In this document: in pieces, positions 35,609-44,298 of the stretch | Layout of the letters: each line of letters opens with the position of its first letter | Numbering within the stretch: position 1 is the first letter of the stretch | Assembly (NCBI GenBank): GCA_965247385.1 | Contig: CBDFHG010000007.1 | Coordinates: 310,001-374,000, forward strand | Direction of reading: 5' to 3' | Origin: Thermohalobaculum sp965247385 | GTDB taxonomy: Bacteria > Pseudomonadota > Alphaproteobacteria > Rhodobacterales > Rhodobacteraceae | Length of the DNA: 64,000 nucleotides | Made by a program: the position numbers and the translations under genes | Notes under the pieces: model-generated | The model's database searches: none | What the model saw: the letters and a program-made list of their open reading frames with translations, nothing else | What the model was told of the DNA's origin: nothing

Positions 35609-35761
35609 ATGAAAAATCCGAAACAACAAAAAGCCTGTGAACTGGCACAAAAGCTCATCGCTGCGGCCGAGGTGAGCGGCGAGCGGGGGTTGAGTCTTTC
35701 CCAATTTGGGTTCTACGTCGACGTCAAGACCTATACCGGCGTCTCGTCACCGCGATACTGA
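35609..35761 (+). CDS. Short hypothetical ORF (50 residues)
   Basis: A 50-codon frame starting MKNPKQQKACELAQKLI with a plausible amphipathic helix, then FGFYVDVKTYTGVSSPRY. Only a weak purine-rich stretch precedes it. It follows the VOC gene by 60 bases on the same strand. It may be a small gene or the start of a truncated one; no family was recognised. Confidence 0.3.
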   Translation: MKNPKQQKACELAQKLIAAAEVSGERGLSLSQFGFYVDVKTYTGVSSPRY

Positions 35762-35895
35762 CCGACCCAGCGCGTCAGCGACGAAAGCCCGGCCCCCAGA
35801 TCCTCCGCGATCTCGGACCGGGGTCGGTTGCGCCCTATCGCAGGCGCGCCATCCCACTCCCTGCGCTGAAAACCCCGGCAAAATGGCCGTGAGTC

Positions 35896-36708
35896 TCAGC
35901 CGTCGACCCGATGGTTCATCGAGTGCGAAGGCCGGTCGCACCCCGCATCGCCGACGATCCGTGCCGGAATGCCGGCAACGGTCTTGCACGGCGGCACGTC
36001 CTGCAACACCACCGAGCCAGCCGCGATCCGCGAGCATTCGCCAACCAAAATGTTGCCCAGCACCTTCGCCCCGGCCCCGATCAACACGCCGTCGCCAATC
36101 TTCGGGTGACGGTCGCCGCCCGCCTTGCCGGTGCCCCCAAGCGTGACGCTATGCAGCATCGAGACATCGTCGCCGACCACAGCGGTCTCGCCGATGACAA
36201 TGCTGTGCGCATGATCGATCATGATTCCCTTGCCGACCAGTGCGGCAGGGTGGACATCGACACCAAAGACCTCGGAGCAGCGCATCTGCAGGAACAACGC
36301 CAGGTCATTGTGCCCTTCGGTCCACAGATGGTGCGCCAGCCGATACGACTGAATCGCCAGGAAGCCCTTGAAGTAGAGCAACGGCTGCAACATCCGGTGG
36401 CAGGCGGGGTCGCGGTCATGGACCGCCACGATATCGGCCCGTCCGGCCTCGCCCATATAGGGATCCGAGGCATAGGCTGCGTCCGCCATCTCGCGCATCA
36501 GCAGCGGCGACATCTCCGGAGAGGACAGCTTTTGTGCCAGGCGATAGCTCAGCGCATGTTCAAGTGTCTCGTGGTGCAATACGACCGAATGGGCAAGGCT
36601 CGCCATGAACGGCTCCTCGGCCGCCAGCACTTCGGCTTCCGTACGAATTTGACTCCAGACAGGATCAACTGTCTTCAGGTCGGTCATGAGCTTCGATTTT
36701 AGAGCCAT
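35896..36708 (-). CDS. cysE: Serine O-acetyltransferase
   Basis: A 270-residue enzyme that makes O-acetylserine from serine and acetyl-CoA, the committed step of cysteine synthesis. The N-terminal helical domain (VWSQIRTEAEVLAAEEPF, about residue 15) is followed by the left-handed beta-helix of hexapeptide repeats with DHAHSIVIGETAVVGDDV (catalytic Asp/His) and LGGTGKAGGDRHPKIGDGV. The start at 36708 has GGAGAGAC upstream; the frame is open to 36777, but this lacks a better site. The C-terminal tail ends MNHRVDG and may carry the inhibitory or CysK-binding segment. It is divergent from the dksA/traR-type gene. Confidence 0.95.
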   Translation of the reverse strand: MALKSKLMTDLKTVDPVWSQIRTEAEVLAAEEPFMASLAHSVVLHHETLEHALSYRLAQKLSSPEMSPLLMREMADAAYASDPYMGEAGRADIVAVHDRDPACHRMLQPLLYFKGFLAIQSYRLAHHLWTEGHNDLALFLQMRCSEVFGVDVHPAALVGKGIMIDHAHSIVIGETAVVGDDVSMLHSVTLGGTGKAGGDRHPKIGDGVLIGAGAKVLGNILVGECSRIAAGSVVLQDVPPCKTVAGIPARIVGDAGCDRPSHSMNHRVDG

Positions 36709-36793
36709 CGGTGTCTCTCCGCATCCGTCGCTTGCCAAAGATCGAGTTATCTTCTGAAATGGACATAGATGGGCCAATGCGAGATTTCCACAA

Positions 36794-37135
36794 ATGGATG
36801 CAGGAAAACTGAAAGAATTTCGAGAAACGTTGCATGCGCTCGCAACGCAGATCCGCGCGGCGGATGCGGAAACCTCAGCCGAAAGGGCGCCGGTTGAGTT
36901 GGATCAACAGGCGGTTGGCAGGCTCAGCAGGATGGATGCGCTTCAGGTCCAGGCGATGGCTCTGGAAACCTCTCGCCGCCGCGGAGTGGAATTGCGGCGG
37001 ATCACAGCCGCCCTCGCGCGCATGGGCGAGGGGGAGTATGGAGAATGCATAAAATGTGGAGAGGAAATCGCGGCGCGCCGGCTCGAACTCGATCCGGCGG
37101 CACCGCTTTGTATCAGTTGCGCCTCGGGTAAATGA
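36794..37135 (+). CDS. DksA/TraR-type zinc-finger protein
   Basis: A 113-residue protein with an N-terminal helical hairpin (about residues 1-80) and a C-terminal C4 zinc finger, CIKCGEEIAARRLELDPAAP ending in CISC (about 85-109). The family binds the RNA polymerase secondary channel and modulates initiation; this protein is shorter than E. coli DksA (151), more like the small TraR/YbiI group. No strong DksA acidic tip (DxxDxA) is seen at the hairpin turn. It is divergent from cysE and followed by IS21 remnants. Confidence 0.88.
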   Translation: MDAGKLKEFRETLHALATQIRAADAETSAERAPVELDQQAVGRLSRMDALQVQAMALETSRRRGVELRRITAALARMGEGEYGECIKCGEEIAARRLELDPAAPLCISCASGK

Positions 37136-37344
37136 CCTTCAGCGGCGCTGGAGCGGCTCATGTCAATGGCGGCGTAATAACCGACCACGCGGCGGCGCAA
37201 AAATGCACCACTTTGGCTCGGTGAGGAGCTTGTCCCCGAAGTCCATAGGAGGGTCCGGTGCGCGGCTCGGACTGCTTTCATAGAGCAAAGGCCGTGGCGC
37301 GCGTGGGAGGTGCCTGTGGTCCCTCGGGGTCAAGCGGATGGCGC

Positions 37345-37870
37345 TCAGGCGGTTTTCTTTTTGCTCTGTTTCAGGCGGAAGCTCTCGCCATTCATCTCAA
37401 GGATATGGACGTGATGGGTCAGGCGGTCGAGGAGTGCGCCGGTGAGACGTTCCGATCCGAAGACCTCGGTCCATTCATCGAAAGGCAAGTTGGCGGTGAC
37501 CAGTGTCGAGCCAGGCTCATAGCGCTGCGAGAAGACCTCGAACAACAACCCGGCCCCGGTCCTGGAGAGCGGCACGAAGCCCGGTTCGTCGATGATCAGG
37601 AGCTTCAATCCGGCGCGCCTTTTCTGGAACCGGAGGAACTGCTTGTCGTCGCGGGTTTCCATCAGCCCATGGACCAGGGCGGCGACGGTTATGAAGCCGA
37701 CCGAGAGGCCCTTCTGACAGGCGGCCAATCCCGGGCCGAGCGCGACATGGGTCTTTCCGGTGCCTGAATTGCCGCGTGCGATGATGTTCTTCCGGCGCTC
37801 GATGTATTCACAGCGGGCGCGTTCCAGCCCGAGAGGTTTGTTGAGGCTGGGGATGGCCTTTGCCGCACAA
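37345..37870 (-). pseudogene. IS21-family helper ATPase IstB, N-terminally truncated
   Basis: The remaining frame begins near IPSLNKPLGLERARCEYI and includes Walker A GNSGTGKTHVAL, Walker B LLIIDEPGF (Leu to Pro at the position after Glu compared with usual DELGF), and the conserved FGSERLTGALLDRLTHHVHI. The first ~80 residues are replaced by sequence from an adjoining IS66 remnant, so the ORF start at 37950 is artificial. istA is not present. Confidence 0.85.
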
Positions 37871-37879
37871 AAGCCGGCC

Positions 37880-38638
37880 ATCATCGCGCGCCGGCGCCGT
37901 GCCGAGATGCTCGCCTCCGATGAGACCGGCATCCGCATTGAGGCGCTCAACAGCTATCAATGGGTCTTCCTCAGTCCGGACGCGGTCGTGCACCAGGCCC
38001 GGATGAGCCGGGCGGGCCAGGTGGTTGGCGATGTGATGGCCGGGCACAGGGCGCGGGCACAGGGCGCGGGGACAGGGCAAAGGTCTGGCTCTCGGAGGCC
38101 TGTTCGGCACAACAAAATCATCGCGTCGATCAACAGACATGCCTGGCCCATCTGGCCCGCGACCTGGCCTATGGGTTGCAGGCCAGCGATGATCAGCGGC
38201 CGTTTCGCCTGAAATTGTGGCTTGATAAGCGGCGCGCGCTGGCCCGTAACATCGAGAGCTATGCGGCCACTACGCTGATGGCGAAAAAGCCTCAGGCCGA
38301 GGCTGCGCTGGCTGATATTTTGCGCGCCAGACCGACCTGCGAGGTGGCCGAGAAGCGGCGCGCCAAATTCGCCCGCGCCAGCCCATGACGGCTGACGTTC
38401 CTGGACTTCCCCGGCCAGCTCGAGGTCACCAACAATGCCTGCGAGCGCGCCCTGCGTCGCGCCGTCATTCAACGCGTGACCAACGGCTTCCGCTCAATGT
38501 GGGCCGCAGAAGGCGACTGCGCCGTCAGAACCGTCACCGACACCGCCAAACTCGCAGGCAAATCCCCGTATCAAACGGTCATCGAAACCTTGGCCTGACC
38601 TCCGCAGTACGACGGGGAAAAAAGGGCGCGAGTAATTA
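37880..38638 (+). pseudogene. IS66-family transposase remnant, three frames
   Basis: Core and C-terminal part of an IS66 transposase. Frame one has LASDETGIRIEALNSYQWVF, then VVGDVMAGH. After a GC-rich repeat (GGGCACAGGGCGC, near 38040) frame two has CLAHLARDLAYGLQA, ending at 38388; frame three has VTNNACERALRRAVIQR and stops at 38596-38598. The IS end GAGTAATTAC lies at 38629-38638. It joins directly to the IstB remnant, so a deletion or nested insertion fused the two. It is distinct from the intact IS66 element at 5988. Confidence 0.85.
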
Positions 38639-38789
38639 CCTTCGGTGTCGTCCAGAGCATGTAATGATGGGTGATCAAGCGCTGTGCTGGAAACGAACAA
38701 CGCAGGCTGGGTTTCAAAGGGTTTTCTCATGCCCAAATATAGCAAATCCTGGCTCAGTGTGGAATAGTTATGCAGAGGCATCCCAGTTG

Positions 38790-39770
38790 TTAATCTTGGT
38801 TCTTTTTAATCTTTCGCCAGGCAGCAACATTGCGGTTGTGCTCCCTCAGCGTCTTGGCGAAGGCATGCCCGCCGGTGCCATCGGCGACGAAATAGAGGAA
38901 ATCCGTTTCCGCCGGGTTAACCACAGCCATGATCGCATCGCGTCCCGGGTTGGCGATCGGGGTCGGCGGCAACCCGGCGATCATATAGGTATTGTAGGGC
39001 GTCGCCCGGTCAAGCTCCGAGCGCCGCAGCCCCCGGCCCAACGGTCCCTTGCCCTCGGTGATCCCGTAAACCACCGTTGGGTCCGTTTGCAGCTTGATCC
39101 CCCGCTTCAACCGGTTGACGAAAACCGAGGCCACCATACCGCGCTCCGCCGTCTCCCCGGTTTCCTTTTCGACGATCGAGGCCAGCACCAGAACTTCCTC
39201 CGGGCTGGCCAGCGGCAGGCCCTCCACGCGATTCTTCCAGGCTTCCGCCAGCACCGCCGCTTGCGCCTCGGTCATCTCCTTCAGCACATCGCTGCGGCTC
39301 TGGTTGCGCTCGATAGAATAGGTTTCCGGCCTCAAGCTGCCCTCCGGCGGAACCTCCTCGATCTCGCCGGTCAGGATTTCGCTGGCGCGCAGGATCTCGA
39401 CGACCTGATAGCTGGTCAGCCCCTCCGGCACGGTTACCTTGTGCAGGACCGCCTTGCCTTCGACCAGCATCGCCAGCACTTCCTCCATCGAGGCACCCGC
39501 CGGGATCCGGTATTCGCCATAGCGGATCGCCCGATCCTCGCGCCGGTACCGCGCGCCCAGCCGAAACAGAAGCTCACTCCCGATCGCTCCATGCAGCGCC
39601 AGCAGCCCGGAAGTTTCCTTCAGCCCCGTCCCCTTGGGCAGGAACACGATCACTTCTTCCTGCAACGGCCCCGGCGCCGAGAATTCCCGCTTGGCGAATC
39701 CAAGCGTCACCAGAATGACAATCCCAACGACGATCAGGACCGAGAGAGCGTTCGCCGCCATGTTCCGCAT
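38790..39770 (-). CDS. mltG: Endolytic murein transglycosylase
   Basis: A 326-residue inner-membrane protein that cuts nascent peptidoglycan strands and sets chain length. One N-terminal membrane helix (about residues 8-26, SVLIVVGIVILVTLGF) precedes a LysM-like part and the YceG catalytic domain with VLASIVEKETGETAERG (catalytic Glu about 200), then FVNRLKRGIKLQTDPTVVYG and NTYMIAGLPPTPIANPG. Length is within the normal range. The frame is complete even though the IS66 remnant ends only about 150 bases after its stop. fabF is 18 bases upstream, the usual fab-mltG arrangement. Confidence 0.96.
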   Translation of the reverse strand: MRNMAANALSVLIVVGIVILVTLGFAKREFSAPGPLQEEVIVFLPKGTGLKETSGLLALHGAIGSELLFRLGARYRREDRAIRYGEYRIPAGASMEEVLAMLVEGKAVLHKVTVPEGLTSYQVVEILRASEILTGEIEEVPPEGSLRPETYSIERNQSRSDVLKEMTEAQAAVLAEAWKNRVEGLPLASPEEVLVLASIVEKETGETAERGMVASVFVNRLKRGIKLQTDPTVVYGITEGKGPLGRGLRRSELDRATPYNTYMIAGLPPTPIANPGRDAIMAVVNPAETDFLYFVADGTGGHAFAKTLREHNRNVAAWRKIKKNQD

Positions 39771-39788
39771 AGGTCGCTCCAGCTCACG

Positions 39789-41051
39789 TTAGTTAACCCG
39801 GCCGTAGATCACCGAGGCATTGGTGCCGCCAAATCCAAACGAATTGGACAGCACGATATTGATCTCACGCTCTACTTTCTTCAGCGGCGCCAGGTCGATC
39901 TCGGTTTCGACCGACGGGTCTTCCAGGTTCAGCGTCGGTGGCGCCACCTGGTCGCGAATCGCCAGCACCGAGAAGATCCCCTCGATCGCTCCCGCCGCGC
40001 CCAGCAGATGCCCGGTCGAAGACTTTGTCGACGACATCGTCACCTTGCCCGCATGGTTGCCCAGCAGTCGCGTCACCGAACCCAGCTCGATCTCGTCGCC
40101 CAGCGGCGTCGAGGTGCCATGCGCATTGACATAGTCGATGGCCTCCGCCTCCAGTCCGGCATTGCGCAGCGCGGCCGACATCGAGCGAAACCCGCCATCG
40201 CCGTCCGGCGCCGGCGAGGTGATGTGGTAGGCATCCCCCGACAAACCGTAACCCAGAACCTCGGCATGGATCTTCGCACCGCGCTTCACCGCGTGCTCGT
40301 ATTCCTCCAGCACGACAACGCCTGAGCCCTCGCCCATGACAAACCCGTCGCGCCCCTTGTCATAGGGCCGCGAGGCGCGCTCCGGCGTATCGTTATAGCC
40401 GGTCGACAGTGCCCGGCAGGCCGCAAACCCGGCCACCGAGATTTCGCAGACCGGGCTCTCCGCCCCACCCGCAACCATCACATCGGCATCGCCCAGCATG
40501 ATCATCCGCGAGGCGTCGCCAATGGCGTGCGCACCGGTCGAGCAGGCCGTCACCACCGCATGGTTCGGTCCCTTGAAGCCATATTTGATTGAAACCTGAC
40601 CCGAGCACAGATTGATCAGCGCGGCCGGGATGAAGAACGGCGAGACCCGGCGCGGACCGCGTTCCTTCAGCGTGATCGCGGTCTCGGCGATGGTCTCGAT
40701 CCCGCCGATCCCGGAACCGATCATCACCCCGGTGCGGCATCGGCTTTCCTCGTCCTCCGGTTTCCAGTCCGCATCGGTTATCGCCTGTTCGGCGGCGACC
40801 TGCGCATAAGTGATGAACCGGTCGACTTTGCGCCGATCCTTCGGCGCGACCCACTGGTTGGGATCGAAGGTGCCGTCGCTGCCGTCGCCGAGGGGGATCT
40901 CACAGGCGATCCTGCAAGGCAGATTCGAGGCGTCGAAATGCTGGATCTGCCCGGCACCCGATTCTCCGGCCAGTAGCCGCTCCCAAGTCTTCTCGACCCC
41001 GCAAGCCAATGGCGAAATCATCCCCAGACCGGTGACAACGACTCGGCGCAT
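39789..41051 (-). CDS. fabF: 3-oxoacyl-[acyl-carrier-protein] synthase II
   Basis: A 420-residue condensing enzyme that elongates acyl-ACP with malonyl-ACP. The thiolase-fold active site shows the nucleophile in VTACSTGAHAIGDA (about Cys 168), His in NAHGTSTPLGD (about 308) and His in SSTKSSTGHLLGAAG (about 345). The N-terminus MRRVVVTGLGMISPL is typical. Length is normal. It lies between acpP (161 bases upstream, with a terminator in the gap) and mltG. Together with fabD, fabG and acpP it forms the core fatty-acid set on this strand. Confidence 0.98.
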   Translation of the reverse strand: MRRVVVTGLGMISPLACGVEKTWERLLAGESGAGQIQHFDASNLPCRIACEIPLGDGSDGTFDPNQWVAPKDRRKVDRFITYAQVAAEQAITDADWKPEDEESRCRTGVMIGSGIGGIETIAETAITLKERGPRRVSPFFIPAALINLCSGQVSIKYGFKGPNHAVVTACSTGAHAIGDASRMIMLGDADVMVAGGAESPVCEISVAGFAACRALSTGYNDTPERASRPYDKGRDGFVMGEGSGVVVLEEYEHAVKRGAKIHAEVLGYGLSGDAYHITSPAPDGDGGFRSMSAALRNAGLEAEAIDYVNAHGTSTPLGDEIELGSVTRLLGNHAGKVTMSSTKSSTGHLLGAAGAIEGIFSVLAIRDQVAPPTLNLEDPSVETEIDLAPLKKVEREINIVLSNSFGFGGTNASVIYGRVN

Positions 41052-41156
41052 GACAGGCTCCTGTCCCTTTTTCTCTCAACCGGCAGCGATCCGCTTTCTG
41101 CTGCACACCGACCGGTCCAATCGGAATCATACTCAACCAACCATCAGGCATACAAA

Positions 41157-41190
41157 CAAAAACGCGGCTCTCGGTCGCCCGATCGCCGCG
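41157..41190 (-). terminator. Rho-independent terminator after acpP
   Basis: On the minus strand a stem of CGCGGC paired with GCCGCG (41163-41190), with an inner TCGG/CCGA pairing, is followed by TTTTT. It lies 22 bases past the acpP stop and would give abundant short acpP message while limiting read-through into fabF. Confidence 0.8.
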
Positions 41191-41212
41191 CTTGTAACCT
41201 GACCGGTCAGTT

Positions 41213-41449
41213 CTAAGCCGATTTTTCCGTGATGAACTTTGTCGCGTCGCCAAAGGTCTGGATGCTCTCGGCAGCATCATCCGGGATCTCGATGCCGAAC
41301 TCTTCCTCAAAGGCCATTACCAGCTCGACGGTATCCAGGCTGTCAGCCCCCAGATCGTCGATGAAGCTTGCGGCCTCGACCACTTTGTCTTCCTCGACGC
41401 CGAGATGCTCGACAACAATTTTCCTGACCCGATCTGCGATGTCGCTCAT
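41213..41449 (-). CDS. acpP: Acyl carrier protein
   Basis: A 78-residue acidic helical carrier (start MSDIADRVRKIVVEHLGV) that holds fatty-acyl chains on a 4'-phosphopantetheine attached to the Ser of GADSLDTVEL (about Ser 37). The frame is open upstream to 41515, but the ATG at 41449 matches family length and start. A purine-rich GGAGCGGAC lies just before it. A terminator follows. fabG is upstream (157 bases). Confidence 0.98.
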   Translation of the reverse strand: MSDIADRVRKIVVEHLGVEEDKVVEAASFIDDLGADSLDTVELVMAFEEEFGIEIPDDAAESIQTFGDATKFITEKSA

Positions 41450-41606
41450 GTCCGCTCCTGTTACTCGGGTCGTTTTGACCCTTAGGTTGGTAGTGGTTGG
41501 AAGGCCTAACCGCATTGCAACGGCATCCCGTCCAGAAATTCCCGCGCGATCCTTAGCACAACTGTCGCGCGGCGCAAATTCAGAATCTCGCGATCATATC
41601 GCCAAT

Positions 41607-42344
41607 TCAGATCATGGCCATCCCACCATTCACATGGATCGTCTGCCCGGTCACATATGCCGCTTCGTCCGAAGCCAAGTATACCGCCGCCGATGCGATC
41701 TCGTCCGAGGTTCCCATCCGTTTTGCCGGAATCACCTCCAGGATCTTGCCCTTCTGGTCATCATTCAGCTTGTCGGTCATCGCCGTGGTGATGAAACCCG
41801 GCGCAATGCAGTTCACTGTGATCCCGCGCGAAGCAACCTCGGCGGCCAGCGATTTCGACATTCCGATCATGCCGGCCTTGGCGGCGGCATAATTGCCCTG
41901 CCCCGGATTGCCGGTGACCCCGACGATCGAGGTGATGCCGATAATTCGCCCCCAGCGTTTCTTCATCATGGCGCGCAGCACCGCGCGGTTCAGCCGGAAG
42001 GATGCGGTCAGATTCACCGCGATCACCTGATCCCATTCCTCGTCCGACATCCGCATGAACAGATTGTCCCGGGTCACGCCGGCATTGTTGATCAGGATAT
42101 CCAACCCGCCCATCGCCTCGGCAGCTTCGCGGGGCAGCGCATCCAGCGCCGCCGCATCCGACAGGTTGCAAGGCGTCACATGCGCCCGCTCGCCCAGATC
42201 GGCGGCCAGCGCCTCCAGCGGTTCGACCCGCGTGCCCGACAGCGCCACCGTCGCCCCCTGCCCATGCAGTTGCCGCACAATCGCCCCGCCGATGCCTCCG
42301 CTCGCGCCAGTCACCAGCGCGGTTTTACCCGTCAGATCGAACAT
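41607..42344 (-). CDS. fabG: 3-oxoacyl-[acyl-carrier-protein] reductase
   Basis: A 245-residue NADPH-dependent short-chain dehydrogenase, the first reductive step of each fatty-acid elongation cycle. The cofactor motif is TGASGGIGGAI (about residue 12), NNAG is near 85, and the catalytic Ser, Tyr and Lys are in the SIVG region and in NYAAAKAGMIGMSK (about Tyr 151). The C-terminus GQTIHVNGGMAMI is characteristic of FabG. The start at 42344 has AAGGAGAC upstream. The frame continues upstream into fabD and is not used. The fabD gene ends 11 bases before. Confidence 0.97.
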   Translation of the reverse strand: MFDLTGKTALVTGASGGIGGAIVRQLHGQGATVALSGTRVEPLEALAADLGERAHVTPCNLSDAAALDALPREAAEAMGGLDILINNAGVTRDNLFMRMSDEEWDQVIAVNLTASFRLNRAVLRAMMKKRWGRIIGITSIVGVTGNPGQGNYAAAKAGMIGMSKSLAAEVASRGITVNCIAPGFITTAMTDKLNDDQKGKILEVIPAKRMGTSDEIASAAVYLASDEAAYVTGQTIHVNGGMAMI

Positions 42345-42355
42345 CGGCGTCTCCT

Positions 42356-43294
42356 TCAATCCGCCAGCGCACCGGCCAGCTTTTTCACATCTTCGGTGGA
42401 ATTGACCACGCTTGCCGCCAACTCGCGGTCGATCCGGCGCGCCATGCCGCTCAGCGCCTTGCCGGCGCCAATCTCGACCAGTTCCGTCACACCTTGCCCG
42501 GCCAACCACAACACCGATTCCCGCCAGCGCACCAAACCGGTCACCTGCGCAACCAGAAATTCCCTGATCTGCGCCGGATCGCTCACCGCCTCGGCCCGCA
42601 CATTGGCCACCAGCGGAACCTTCGGCGCGACGATTTCCACCCCGGCCAACGCCTCGGCCATCACATCCGCCGCAGGCTGCATCAGCACGCAGTGGAAGGG
42701 GGCCGAAACCGGCAGCAGCAGCGCCCGCTTCGCCCCCTTGGCCTTGGCTATCTCAATCGCCCGCTCGACCGCGCCCTTGTGGCCGGAAACCACGACCTGC
42801 CCCGGATCATTATCATTCGCAGCCTGACAAACCTCTCCCTGCGCGGCCTCTTCAGCCACCGCCCGCACCGTGGCGAATTCCAACCCCAGCAGCGCCGCCA
42901 TCGCCCCAACACCCACCGGCACAGCCGCCTGCATCGCCTCGCCGCGGGCCCGCAACAGCCGCGCCGTGTCGGACAGGCTCAACGCCCCCGCCGCGCACAG
43001 CGCCGAATACTCGCCCAGCGAATGCCCGACCACGTAGCTCGCCGTCTCAACCGTCACGCCCTCCGCTGCCAACGCCCGCATCGCCGCGATCGACGTCGCC
43101 ATCAGCGCTGGCTGCGCATTGGCTGTCAGGGTCAGTTCCTCCGCCGGCCCCTCCCAGATCAACGCGCTCAGCCTCTCGCCCAGCGCCTCGTCTACCTCGT
43201 CGAACACCGCGGCCGCAGCCGGATAGGCCTCCGCCACGTCCCGCCCCATGCCAACCGCCTGGGCGCCCTGTCCTGGAAAGGTGAATGCGCGCAT
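42356..43294 (-). CDS. fabD: Malonyl-CoA:ACP transacylase
   Basis: A 312-residue enzyme that loads malonyl groups onto ACP. It begins AFTFPGQGAQAVGMG, has the nucleophile in VVGHSLGEYSAL (about Ser 93) and the catalytic His in VSAPFHCVLM (about 200). Length is standard. It is the first gene of the fabD-fabG-acpP-fabF-mltG run on the minus strand and is divergent from rpsF, with 244 bases between. Confidence 0.97.
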   Translation of the reverse strand: MRAFTFPGQGAQAVGMGRDVAEAYPAAAAVFDEVDEALGERLSALIWEGPAEELTLTANAQPALMATSIAAMRALAAEGVTVETASYVVGHSLGEYSALCAAGALSLSDTARLLRARGEAMQAAVPVGVGAMAALLGLEFATVRAVAEEAAQGEVCQAANDNDPGQVVVSGHKGAVERAIEIAKAKGAKRALLLPVSAPFHCVLMQPAADVMAEALAGVEIVAPKVPLVANVRAEAVSDPAQIREFLVAQVTGLVRWRESVLWLAGQGVTELVEIGAGKALSGMARRIDRELAASVVNSTEDVKKLAGALAD

Positions 43295-43423
43295 TTTTCC
43301 CCCGTTTTATCGGCTATAATTACCTGTGCCCGCCACGCAGAAGATGTCAACCCAACCGCCGGGCCAACCGCCGGGCCAGCCGCCAGGATCACCTGAACCT
43401 CGCCCTTGCATTCCCCCGCCCCG

Positions 43424-43481
43424 GCGCGTATACGCGCGATCTCTCCCCGAGGTAAATTGATCGCGTCGCCTCTCGTATACG
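43424..43481. promoter_or_regulatory. Paired CGTATACG palindromes between fabD and rpsF
   Basis: A perfect 14-base palindrome GCGCGTATACGCGC (43424-43437) and a second CGTATACG (43474-43481), centres 46 bases apart, lie in the divergent promoter region. They could be a pair of operator sites; no regulator is identified. Confidence 0.4.
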
Positions 43482-43538
43482 GGTTCGGGAGATCAGCCCC
43501 CGTGTTTTGAAGCGCGCCGGAACAAGAAGGACACGACA

Positions 43539-44042
43539 ATGGCTCTCTATGAGCATGTCTTCATTGCGCGTCAGGACCTGTCGAACGCCCAGGCAGAAGG
43601 TCTTGTCGAGCATTTCAGCCAAATCCTCACGGAAAATGGCGGCACCGTCAGCAGCACCGAATACTGGGGCCTGCGCACGCTTGCCTACAAGATCAACAAG
43701 AACCGCAAGGGCCACTACGGCTACATGCGCACCGACTCGCCGTCCGCGGCGGTCAAGGAAATGGAACGCCTGATGGGCCTGCATGACGACATCATGCGGG
43801 TGCTCACCATCAAGGTCGATGCCCACGAGGAAGGCCCCAGCGCCATCACCCAGGCCAAGAACAGCCGCGACGAGCGGGGCGGCCGGGGCGGCTTCCGGGG
43901 TGACCGGGGCGGCTTCCGGGGCGGCGACCGTGGCGACCGGGGCGGCGACCGGGGCGGCGACCGGGGCGGCAACCGGGGCGACCGGGGCCCGCGTCCTGCC
44001 CGCGCTACCCTCCCGACCGAACAGCCGCAAAGCAAAGACTGA
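43539..44042 (+). CDS. rpsF: 30S ribosomal protein S6 with Gly-Arg-rich tail
   Basis: A 167-residue ribosomal protein; the usual S6 fold covers residues 1 to about 100 (MALYEHVFIARQDLS, then RMGLHDDIMRVLTIKV-like end). Beyond it is a long C-terminal tail of RGG-type repeats (GGFRGDRGGFRGGDRGDRGG and more, about 112-155), much longer than in E. coli S6, whose own tail is acidic. The repeats arise from short tandem DNA units (GGCGACCGGGGC). S6 binds S18 on the 30S platform. AAGGAC precedes the start; rpsR follows after 14 bases. Confidence 0.97.
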   Translation: MALYEHVFIARQDLSNAQAEGLVEHFSQILTENGGTVSSTEYWGLRTLAYKINKNRKGHYGYMRTDSPSAAVKEMERLMGLHDDIMRVLTIKVDAHEEGPSAITQAKNSRDERGGRGGFRGDRGGFRGGDRGDRGGDRGGDRGGNRGDRGPRPARATLPTEQPQSKD

Positions 44043-44056
44043 GAAGGAGGATCCAG

Positions 44057-44284
44057 ATGGGTCATACACCGTTTTTCCGCCGCCGCAAATCCTGCCCCTT
44101 CTCGGGTCAGAACGCGCCGACGATCGATTACAAGGATGTAAAGCTGCTGCAGCGTTACATCTCCGAGCGGGGCAAGATCGTACCCTCGCGCATCACCGCC
44201 GTTTCGGCCAAGAAGCAGCGTGAACTGGCCCGCGCGATCAAGCGCGCCCGGTTCCTCTCGCTTCTGCCCTACGCAGTCCAGTAA
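44057..44284 (+). CDS. rpsR: 30S ribosomal protein S18
   Basis: A 75-residue basic ribosomal protein that pairs with S6 on the small subunit. The N-terminal FFRRRKSCPFSGQN is followed by the conserved APTIDYKDVKLLQRYISERGK and ITAVSAKKQRELARAIKRAR. Length is typical. GAAGGAGG is just before the start. It is second in the rpsF-rpsR-rplI operon. Confidence 0.98.
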   Translation: MGHTPFFRRRKSCPFSGQNAPTIDYKDVKLLQRYISERGKIVPSRITAVSAKKQRELARAIKRARFLSLLPYAVQ

Positions 44285-44298
44285 GGGAGGGGCAACGC

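Noticed and set aside
38385..40325. 646-codon open frame on the plus strand across mltG and fabF
   Set aside because: The minus-strand genes are unmistakable; the plus-strand product is Arg/His/Gln-rich shadow translation. Only its start overlaps real IS66 remnant sequence, in another frame.
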